Part shown: positions 56,781 to 64,000 of the stretch, in pieces
Position numbering within the stretch: position 1 is the stretch's first letter
Layout of the letters: each line of letters opens with the position of its first letter
Assembly (NCBI GenBank): GCA_016199935.1
Contig: JACQFS010000170.1
Span: 1 to 64,000, forward strand
DNA: 64,000 nt
Origin: Verrucomicrobiota bacterium
Lineage (GTDB): Bacteria; Verrucomicrobiota; Verrucomicrobiia; Limisphaerales; JACQFS01
Reading direction: 5' to 3'
Position numbers and translations under genes: made by a program
The notes under the pieces: generated by a model
The model's database searches: none
What the model saw: the letters and a program-made list of their open reading frames with translations, nothing else
Told to the model about the DNA's origin: nothing

Positions 56781-58850
56781 ATGCACTGGTGGCACCTGCA
56801 AAAACTGAAGTTCAAAGACGCCAAGGCCCGCCTTGAGGCGTTGAAGAAACTTTCCAGCCAGGAGGATCCGGACAATTTGGAAATCATCCTCAGTCTCTTC
56901 ATCGACGAGGACACGGAGATCCGCAAAATCGCCGCGCTGGAGGCCGGCAAGTTCCGCAACGAACAGGCCACCCGCCCGTTGCTCAAACTGCTCAGTGACC
57001 GCGAGCCGGCCGTGCGCGAGGCGGCCATCAGTTCACTGCGCCGCATCGCCGACCCGCTGGTGGTGGATGCGCTGGAGCCGATGCTCAAGGACCCGGACAG
57101 CGCCGTGCGTTATCGCGCCGCGTCCGCGATGGAGTCGCTCAACTGGACGCCCAAGTCGCCGGAGCTTTCCGCCTACCACGCCGTCGCGCTGGGCAAGCCC
57201 GAGCGCGCCGCCTATCACGGCAGCGCCGCGGTGGAGGCGCTCGTCTTCGCGCTCCAGTCCAGCGTCGGCTACAAGCGCCAGGAGATCATCGACGTCCTGA
57301 GCAAGATTGAAGACCCGCGCGTGGTCAAGCCGCTCATCGCCGTGCTGCGCGACAACGACTCGAACGTCCGCGCCAACGCCGTCGAGGCGCTCGGCCGCGT
57401 GGGCGATGCGCGCGCGACCGAGCCGCTCATCGCCTCGCTCAAGGACAAGGACAACCGCGTGCGCGCCGCCGCCATCGAGGCGCTCGCGCGCATCGGCGAC
57501 GCGAAGTCGGTCCCGCCGCTGGCGAAGCTGCTGAAGGATTCCGCGTGGGAGGTGCGCATTGCGGCCGTGCAAAGCCTCGGCAAGTTCAAGGACGCCTCGG
57601 TCATTGATCCGCTCGTGGGTTGCCTCAAGGACAAGGACCGCGACACGCGGCAGGCGGCGTGCCTTTCGCTCGGCATGATCGGCCACCCGCGCGCGATCCC
57701 GGCGCTGGTCATTTCCATGGCCGACGAGCAGGAGTCCGTCCGCAACGCCGCCGCGATGGCGTTGCGCATGATTGATCCGGAGTGGGAAAGTTCGGACCTG
57801 GTCAAGATCGCCATCCCCGGGCTGCGCGAGGCGGCGAGGTCGAGCGTCTATTGGGTGCGCCAATCCGCGCTGGCCGTGCTGGCGCGGCTCGGCGAGACGG
57901 AGGGACTGTCAGGCAAACAGGATGCGCCGGACATTTCCGACCCCGCTCAGGTGCGGCGGATGTTCGCCTTCGACGTGCTCACCGCGGTGTTGAAGGAAAC
58001 GGACCGCGATCTGCGCCAGGCCGGCGCGGAGGCGCTGGGCCGCTTCGGCGACCGCCGCGCCACGAAAGGGCTCGCGACCGCGCTCGACGACAATGATGAA
58101 TGGGTCCGCGTCGCCGCCGCCAATTCGCTCCAGTCACTCCAGTGGGAACCGGCGGACACCGAGCAGCAGGCCAAACACATCGTCGTGCTCCACCACTGGG
58201 ACGAGGCGGTGCAGTTGAAGGCGGCGGCCGTGGACCCGCTCATCCGCGCGCTCAAATCCGCGGCCCACGCGGATCGCTCCGCCGCCGCCACGGCCCTGGC
58301 CCGGATCGGCGACAGTCGCGCGAAAGTTCCGCTGCAGCCGTTGCTGCGCGATCCGCACCCGAGCGTCCGGCTGGCCGCCGCCAAGGCGCTCAAAACCCTG
58401 CGCTGGGTCAGCCCCGATCCGCTGCTGCGCGCCATCTGGCACGTCGAACTCGGCGAATGGGAGCAGGTGCTCCCGCTCGGGCCCGCGGCCGTCGAACCGC
58501 TCGCCAACGCCGCCGCCAACCCGCAGGAGAATGCGCAGAACGCCGAGATCGCGCTGGCGCTGCTCGCGCGCGTGGACAACCCCGCCGCCGTCGGGAAGCT
58601 GCTCGTGCAGGTTTACAACGAACGGCTGGCCGCCGCGATCGTGCCCGCCCTCGAACTCATTCTCACCAATCGCGCCGCGGACGTGTCCGACGACAACCTC
58701 CGCGCCGTCCTGACCATGATCAATCCGCACGTGACACCGGGCTCGCTCAGCGACGAGCCCGTGGCGCCCCAGGAACTCGACTGCGATCCCCTGCGCCAGC
58801 TCGCGTTGATTGAACTCAACCGACGCGAAGATGAGGTCCGGGCGGAGTGA
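56781..58850 (+). CDS. HEAT-repeat (PBS-lyase-like) protein
   Basis: ~30-aa repeats: VVKPLIAVLRDNDSNVRANAVEALGRVGDARATEPLIASLKDKDNRVRAAAIEALARIGDAKSVPPLAKLLKD... Confidence 0.95.
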   Translation: MHWWHLQKLKFKDAKARLEALKKLSSQEDPDNLEIILSLFIDEDTEIRKIAALEAGKFRNEQATRPLLKLLSDREPAVREAAISSLRRIADPLVVDALEPMLKDPDSAVRYRAASAMESLNWTPKSPELSAYHAVALGKPERAAYHGSAAVEALVFALQSSVGYKRQEIIDVLSKIEDPRVVKPLIAVLRDNDSNVRANAVEALGRVGDARATEPLIASLKDKDNRVRAAAIEALARIGDAKSVPPLAKLLKDSAWEVRIAAVQSLGKFKDASVIDPLVGCLKDKDRDTRQAACLSLGMIGHPRAIPALVISMADEQESVRNAAAMALRMIDPEWESSDLVKIAIPGLREAARSSVYWVRQSALAVLARLGETEGLSGKQDAPDISDPAQVRRMFAFDVLTAVLKETDRDLRQAGAEALGRFGDRRATKGLATALDDNDEWVRVAAANSLQSLQWEPADTEQQAKHIVVLHHWDEAVQLKAAAVDPLIRALKSAAHADRSAAATALARIGDSRAKVPLQPLLRDPHPSVRLAAAKALKTLRWVSPDPLLRAIWHVELGEWEQVLPLGPAAVEPLANAAANPQENAQNAEIALALLARVDNPAAVGKLLVQVYNERLAAAIVPALELILTNRAADVSDDNLRAVLTMINPHVTPGSLSDEPVAPQELDCDPLRQLALIELNRREDEVRAE

Positions 58851-58982
58851 GGGGAAAGCCCGCATCCACTTCACATTTGATTTGCTTCGCCGGAGCGCTT
58901 CCCTGAAATAATCCGCACAAGCAACCGCGGATGAACGTGGGCAGCAAACTCAGGCTCCTCCACCGTCATCCGCGCAAGCCGA

Positions 58983-60074
58983 ATGAGCAACGACGCCGCC
59001 AAACGCAACCGCATCCTCTTCGTGGACGACGACGAGGCCTTCCTCTCCACGGTGCGCGACCTGTTCGACGCGTTCAGCAACGGCGACTGGGAGGTGCATG
59101 GCGCGCTCAGCGGAGCCAAGGCGATGGCCCTGCTCCAGGAATCACCCGTGGACCTCGTCGTCACCGATCTCCAGATGCCGGTGATGGACGGCGTGCAACT
59201 CATCCAGTTCCTCAAGAAAAATTATCCCGCCATCCCCAAGGCCGTGCTCAGCAGCCGCACCGACCCGAGCGCGCGCGACTCGTGCATGCAGGCCGGCGCG
59301 GATCTCTTTTTCATCAAGCCCACGGACATCAACGTGTGGGACGAAATCTTCGCGAGCCTCCGGCAGCTCGTCTCCGTGCAGCCCAAGGAGGGCTTCCGCG
59401 GCGTCATGCGCCGCATCGGCCTCCAGGAAGTCATCCAGCTCGAATGCCTCGGCACGAAATCCTCCGTGCTCGAGGTCAAGGCCGGCGACATCGTCGGCGA
59501 AATTTTCATCCGCGACGGCCGCATCATCCACGCGCGCGTCGGCGACCGCGAGGGCCTCGAGGCGTTCAACCGGATCATGGCCTTCAACAGCGGCGAGTTC
59601 GGCCTGAAGGCCTTCGCCGAGCCGCCGGTCGAGACGATTTCCGGCTCGTGGGAAATGCTGCTGATGGAGGCCGCGCGCGTGCGCGACGAGGCCGCCCAAC
59701 CCTCGGCCACCGGCGAACCGCCCACCGCGGCGGAAGTCGCCGTGACCGCCCAGGCCAGGGCCGCCGCGAGCGACGCCGCCGAAGCCGTGCTCGCCGGCGA
59801 GCAGGGGCCGCAGGTCGAGGAAATCCTCATTTGCACCACCAAGGGCGACGTCGTTTACGAGTGGCAGTCGCCGCAGGCCGACGCCCGCATGGAGATCATC
59901 TCGTTCATCAAGAAGTGGACGCAGCAGTTGAACCGCAAACTGCCGCTGGGCCGCCTGCGCGACACCGAGTTTGTCAACCAGGGCGACCGGCTCGTGTTCA
60001 AGCTCGCCGACGATTGGACCATGCTGGTCCGGACCCGGCGGGTCGCGACGCCCTCCGGTCGCCAGGCATCATGA
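58983..60074 (+). CDS. response regulator receiver + DUF4388 protein with roadblock-like C-terminus
   Basis: RILFVDDDEAFLSTVRDLFDAF...VVTDLQMPVMDGVQL; MRRIGLQEVIQLECLGTKSSVLEVKAGDIVGEIFIRDGRIIHARVGDREGLEAFNRIM. Confidence 0.88.
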   Translation: MSNDAAKRNRILFVDDDEAFLSTVRDLFDAFSNGDWEVHGALSGAKAMALLQESPVDLVVTDLQMPVMDGVQLIQFLKKNYPAIPKAVLSSRTDPSARDSCMQAGADLFFIKPTDINVWDEIFASLRQLVSVQPKEGFRGVMRRIGLQEVIQLECLGTKSSVLEVKAGDIVGEIFIRDGRIIHARVGDREGLEAFNRIMAFNSGEFGLKAFAEPPVETISGSWEMLLMEAARVRDEAAQPSATGEPPTAAEVAVTAQARAAASDAAEAVLAGEQGPQVEEILICTTKGDVVYEWQSPQADARMEIISFIKKWTQQLNRKLPLGRLRDTEFVNQGDRLVFKLADDWTMLVRTRRVATPSGRQAS

Positions 60075-60418
60075 AGGAAACCTTCAATCTCTGGCTCGAG
60101 GACAACACGCAGTTGTCCGTCATCCTCGCGTGCGCGCTGCGGCACCCTGATCGCGAGATCCACAGCCTGAGTTACGCGCCGGAATTTCCCCAACCCGCGT
60201 GCGAGGAGGCCTGGGCGTGCATGGCCGAGGCGCAGCGGTTGATGGACAAACTCAAGATGCCCCGCGGCCGGTTCTGCTGGAGCTTCCAGTCGGCGCGATT
60301 TTATTTCGGCGCGCGCCGCGACGGCGTCTGCCTCGGCTTGATCACGATGCCGAACCCGCCCGCCGAGCAGATTGAGAAAATCTTCGCCGACTTCCAGGCG
60401 ATCCCCGCCGCCGCATGA
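60071..60418 (+). CDS. hypothetical protein, roadblock-like
   Basis: [39 protein letters not shown]...; overlaps upstream stop; ATGA overlap with downstream gene. Confidence 0.65.
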   Translation: MKETFNLWLEDNTQLSVILACALRHPDREIHSLSYAPEFPQPACEEAWACMAEAQRLMDKLKMPRGRFCWSFQSARFYFGARRDGVCLGLITMPNPPAEQIEKIFADFQAIPAAA

Positions 60419-60804
60419 GCGCCGATCCGCTGCCCAAGCTCGTCGAGGAACTCGGCATCCATTCCTACCGCCGCCACATTTTTCTCTGTGCGGATCAGAC
60501 GGAGGCGAAATGCTGCGCGAAGGAAGCCGGCCTCGCCTCGTGGGAATTTCTCAAGCGCCGGCTCAAGGAACTCGGCCTCGCCGGGCCGAACCCGCTCATC
60601 TATCGCTCCAAGGCCAACTGCCTGCGCGTCTGCACGCGCGGTCCCGTGGCCGTCGTCTATCCCGAGGGCGTCTGGTATCACGGCTGCACGCCGGAAGTTC
60701 TGGAGCAGATCATCCAGTCGCACCTCATCAAGGGCAAACCCCTCGCGACGCACGCCTTCGCCGAGAACCCGTTCTTCGCCGGCATCGTGCGGCGGGGAAA
60801 ATAG
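60415..60804 (+). CDS. (2Fe-2S) ferredoxin, thioredoxin-like fold
   Basis: [37 protein letters not shown]...[41 protein letters not shown]. Confidence 0.93.
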   Translation: MSADPLPKLVEELGIHSYRRHIFLCADQTEAKCCAKEAGLASWEFLKRRLKELGLAGPNPLIYRSKANCLRVCTRGPVAVVYPEGVWYHGCTPEVLEQIIQSHLIKGKPLATHAFAENPFFAGIVRRGK

Positions 60805-60820
60805 CTTCCGAGGAAATGTT

Positions 60821-61342
60821 TTATCGCCGCGCGGCAGTGATAAACTCGTTGACCTTGTCAATCAGCGCTTGGACCACGGGGTCTGAATGCGTGTCTGGGA
60901 TAAGATCAACAGCGTTTGTATTGTTGCTTGTTCCATTCACGGCGTTGGCGAGGGCATCCGTCATCTGCTGATTCGTGACTTCGCCGGGCAGACCCTGCGT
61001 CCCGTCGTGCCCGCGCGGGATGCCGAAGGTGAAATGCACGTTGCCGTCGAAACTGACCGCCACGGTCGCGGGATCGTCGGGATTGAGAGTATTCACCCCG
61101 TCAACAAACGCGTTGGCAAATGGCGGCCCTTGCGTTCCAGGCGTGCCATCGTTGCCCGGATCACCCTTGTCGCCTTTGTCGCCGCCATCCCCTTTGTCTC
61201 CCTTGTCGCCTTTTTCGCCTGGGTCACCTTTGTCACCTTTTGGAATGGCGGTGAGGCCGTCGTTGAGCGCGTTCAGTTGGGCGCGCATTCCATCGCCATC
61301 CAGTGGATCGCCGTTCTGCGGATAATTCGGATTGAAGGGCAT
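60821..61342 (-). CDS. short collagen-like (Gly-X-Y) protein
   Basis: GDKGDPGEKGDKGDKGDGGDKGDKGDPGNDGTPGTQGPP; MPF(N/D)P N-terminus and TNAV...A(A)RR C-terminus shared with 26523..26936. Confidence 0.85.
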   Translation of the reverse strand: MPFNPNYPQNGDPLDGDGMRAQLNALNDGLTAIPKGDKGDPGEKGDKGDKGDGGDKGDKGDPGNDGTPGTQGPPFANAFVDGVNTLNPDDPATVAVSFDGNVHFTFGIPRGHDGTQGLPGEVTNQQMTDALANAVNGTSNNTNAVDLIPDTHSDPVVQALIDKVNEFITAARR

Positions 61343-61382
61343 AATTTAGAGTGGTTGAAGTTGTGGTGGGCGGGTTTCAGAT

Positions 61383-61718
61383 CGGTTTGGACAGGTTTCC
61401 ATCCGGTTCGAAAACATTTCTAATCGGTTTAAACACATTTCTTTTCTCGTCGGAAGGGTTTCCAAACGGTTTGGAAACCCTCCTTTTCGGTTTGGACACT
61501 TTTCCCACGGCTCGGAACACGTTTCCCATCGGTTTGGAAGGCTGCCTTTTTCATTTGGAAACCCTTTCCATCGGCTGGGAAGGCTGTCGGAAGCGTTTGG
61601 AAACTCTCCTTTTTCGTTTGGAAATCCTTCCAACCGGTTTGGACGCCTGCTTTTTGACTTCGGAACGCTGTCCAAAGTGTTTGGGCAGGCGCCCAAACGG
61701 CCGGAAGACCCTTTTCAG
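61383..61718. repeat. 21-bp degenerate tandem repeat array C (~16 units)
   Basis: consecutive 21-mers cggtttggacaggtttccatc, cggttcgaaaacatttctaat, cggtttaaacacatttctttt, ctcgtcggaagggtttccaaa, cggtttggaaaccctcctttt ... Confidence 0.93.
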
Positions 61719-62098
61719 GGGTTCGGCGGGGTGGGCGGAGTGTTGTCGCCCCCGTTGTTCGGGCCGCGACCGCGGAGGGACTTGCGGATGCGGGTGCCTT
61801 CCTTCGCTTCCACCGAGCGGGAGCCGAGCTTGCTGATGGCCGTGGTGAGCGCATCGCTACCGTCCATGTAGCCGCCGTCGCAGGCCGCGTTGACAGCGGT
61901 CGTCTTGTTGGCGAGGTCGGTCTTCAACTTCTCCTGATCGGAGTCGAGCTTGCTCAGGGCCGTGGCGGCAGCGCGGGCGGTCGCGATGTCGTCGGTGGGG
62001 TCATACTTCTTCGCCTGAAGCTGAACTTTATACTTGTCCAGAAAGTCGGCGACCTCGTTGAGGAAGCCGATACACTGCGTTACATTAACGGCAGCCAT
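61715..62098 (-). CDS. hypothetical protein, helical, Pro/Asn-rich tail
   Basis: MAAVNVTQCIGFLNEVADFLDKYKVQLQAKKYDPTDDIATARAAATALSKLDSDQEKLKTDLANKTTAVNAA... Confidence 0.7.
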   Translation of the reverse strand: MAAVNVTQCIGFLNEVADFLDKYKVQLQAKKYDPTDDIATARAAATALSKLDSDQEKLKTDLANKTTAVNAACDGGYMDGSDALTTAISKLGSRSVEAKEGTRIRKSLRGRGPNNGGDNTPPTPPNP

Positions 62099-62359
62099 AT
62101 GCTTTTTCCTTTCATTTTGTTGTTCCTGCCCACCCCATGTAAGCCCGCGCTGTCCCCAGCGCCGGGAAGGCTTCCATGTCAAGGTTGGCATGGCTGCCAA
62201 GAAGGCATAACGCGTGCCAACTCAGAATTGAGAAATGGTTTCCAACCTGCTAGCGATGTCTATAGCGAAGGCAACCGTCCCTAACGGAAGTCTGAATAGC
62301 ACCGCGTCATTCACCTTGGATGGAAGCCGGACTGATGTCGTCGCTCAGTCCAAAAACCT

Positions 62360-63439
62360 TCATTCTGGTCCGGATCGCTTGAGTTCAAGCGCTGGATCAA
62401 ATTCGAGATTTCTAGAACCCCTGGGGTTAACATAGGCAAGTATTCCAAAATGCGCGCGATCATTGGCTGTCACTAGCATCTTCACGTATCCAAATTTCCC
62501 GCTTTTGAGTCGAAAATAATAGCTCTGCTCCACTTGGTCAAACCAGCGCGAGTCGTTTGCCGTCCTGATTATCTCCATTGCTGGTTTATATCCTTGCTCT
62601 GGGGCTTGGAAAGGAAATTCCTCGAGAGCTTCGACAAGTCCGCCACCAAGCACGCTGATTTTAACCTGCCAATCGTATTTGAGCCGGAAATCCAGCTTTC
62701 CGAGCGGAGCGATGAGTTCGACACGCATATCGCCCATTCCCAGCACCGTTTGTTTTCCCGTTTCCAATGATATTTCAATCGGGTTGCCATCTCGCGGCAA
62801 CGGATATGTTAGCCATTTTCCGATCCCTGGCTGTTTCAAGACAACGAGCGGCTCCGCTTTACCCTTCTTTCGAAGGCGAAAGATCACAGGCTGAGAGACG
62901 TCCGGGTGAAACGGCCCATCCGGGTCACCATAAGTAAATCCTCGTGGGTTGTCACGATACGGGTAGTAACCCTCCTTTGAGACACTCACTCCAAGATCAT
63001 AGCCCTTAGCCCCGGAAAGTTGGAAAAACCCGTCTCCATTCGATTTTGCAGCTTGCCGCGAAGTTCCATCCGCGGATAAGTCTGTCCAGATAAATACGAC
63101 ATCAGCCTCGGCGATTGGGTTTTCATTTTCATCCACTACTTTGCCGAAGAAATCAATCGGCGTGCGCCATCTTTCTGCCATCTGTTCAGGAGCCGCATCT
63201 CGCGCGGCTTTGCGCAAGGCCAGCCATTCTGGCACGGAATTACTATTAAGAAGGTGCCTGGGCGTGCCCGACGATTGCGGAAATGTTGGAGGGCGAAGCG
63301 CAGGAGGGTTGCTTTGTAGGCAAACGCTAGAACTAATTCTGGGTTCTGGAACGTATCGTTTGGCACGTAAATCGACAAACCACCAAGCCGCACAAAACAA
63401 AACCAGCGCGCATCCAAATAAAATTGTTCTCCGTCTCAT
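62360..63439 (-). CDS. hypothetical protein with carboxypeptidase-regulatory-like region
   Basis: N-terminal TM; FGKVVDENENPIAEADVVFIWTDLSADGTSRQAAKSNGDGFFQLSGAKGYDLGVSVSKEGYYP. Confidence 0.65.
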   Translation of the reverse strand: MRRRTILFGCALVLFCAAWWFVDLRAKRYVPEPRISSSVCLQSNPPALRPPTFPQSSGTPRHLLNSNSVPEWLALRKAARDAAPEQMAERWRTPIDFFGKVVDENENPIAEADVVFIWTDLSADGTSRQAAKSNGDGFFQLSGAKGYDLGVSVSKEGYYPYRDNPRGFTYGDPDGPFHPDVSQPVIFRLRKKGKAEPLVVLKQPGIGKWLTYPLPRDGNPIEISLETGKQTVLGMGDMRVELIAPLGKLDFRLKYDWQVKISVLGGGLVEALEEFPFQAPEQGYKPAMEIIRTANDSRWFDQVEQSYYFRLKSGKFGYVKMLVTANDRAHFGILAYVNPRGSRNLEFDPALELKRSGPE

Positions 63440-63441
63440 AG

Positions 63442-64000
63442 CTAAAAGGGTGAGATTCCGAAGCTGCTAAGCACCTGCTGCCAGTATGGGCCAGCGCCCT
63501 GAATAGGATAAGCAAACTGAGCACTATGTTCCGTCCGTTCTCTGCCAAAATTGAATGGCGGCGCATTGAGGTTCACCGAAGCCTGTATCACTCCCGCCAT
63601 GTTGTCCTGCGCCCCGACCGCTCGCGAGCGGCTTCGCGCAACAAATGATTTGGCTATATGCAAGTCTGTAACAAAATTGGAAACTGTAACCAATGGTGTG
63701 CTCTGTAAATACCATGATTGCCGCGTGTTTGTATTAAAACCCCATGAATCGATTACACCTCCGTAAGTGTAATATTCTGGTTTGTAATTCTCTTGGTTGG
63801 CTTCCCAATTAGTTTCGAGAAATTCAGTGCAAAAACCCTTTGCTAACGCATAATCGTTTGTGTTGTAAAAGCTAATGATTCTTCCCGTCAAATTCGTAAA
63901 ACACCCGTGATAACCGCCCTCTTGATATGTAAATGGGGTCTGTTGACCAGCCTCGGACTCTTTATTCAGAAATCGCTGCAAAAATGGTGCATTTGTTGAA
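63442..64000 (-). CDS. C-terminal part of an alpha/beta-hydrolase-like or hypothetical protein, truncated by the window edge
   Basis: open to window end; GRIISFYNTNDYALAKGFCTEFLETNWEANQENYKPEYYTYG ... RTEHSAQFAYPIQGAGPYWQQVLSSFGISPF. Confidence 0.5.
   Translation of the reverse strand, partial: STNAPFLQRFLNKESEAGQQTPFTYQEGGYHGCFTNLTGRIISFYNTNDYALAKGFCTEFLETNWEANQENYKPEYYTYGGVIDSWGFNTNTRQSWYLQSTPLVTVSNFVTDLHIAKSFVARSRSRAVGAQDNMAGVIQASVNLNAPPFNFGRERTEHSAQFAYPIQGAGPYWQQVLSSFGISPF

Overview
64 kb of high-GC bacterial chromosome with a Verrucomicrobia-like gene repertoire; the taxon is inferred, as no rRNA is present. Most of it is ordinary core or housekeeping sequence: an IlvD/Edd-type dehydratase, a hybrid histidine kinase, tRNA-Gly(CCC), a fused MFS/spermidine-synthase-like protein, glutathione peroxidase, two tandem PilT ATPases, CysK, SufT, a TrmH-type methyltransferase, acylphosphatase, IspD, RecJ, TerC, SecDF-YajC, Wzc/Wza-like exopolysaccharide genes, an MBL-fold RNase-like protein and a HEAT-repeat protein. 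The parts most worth follow-up are: (1) three intergenic arrays of degenerate tandem repeats, each phased at exactly 21 bp with its own consensus (8084-8377, 24848-25120, 61383-61718); two of them lie next to paralogous collagen-like genes; (2) a compact, AT-richer minus-strand operon (8767-10192) encoding a SinR-family/Cas2-like small protein, a 2TM-GAF protein and a 69-aa protein, ending in an intrinsic terminator and bracketed by inverted copies of a dispersed ~35-bp repeat; (3) an integrase-less integron cassette cluster (CALIN-like, 23420-24413) with attC-like sites around a MazF-like toxin-antitoxin pair and a small membrane protein; (4) a rho gene with an internal ~71-codon deletion plus frameshift that removes the Walker B region; (5) a membrane protein with a C-terminal pYEATS-like domain; (6) many large nested palindromic intergenic elements. 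All assignments come from reading the sequence and translations; no database search was run.
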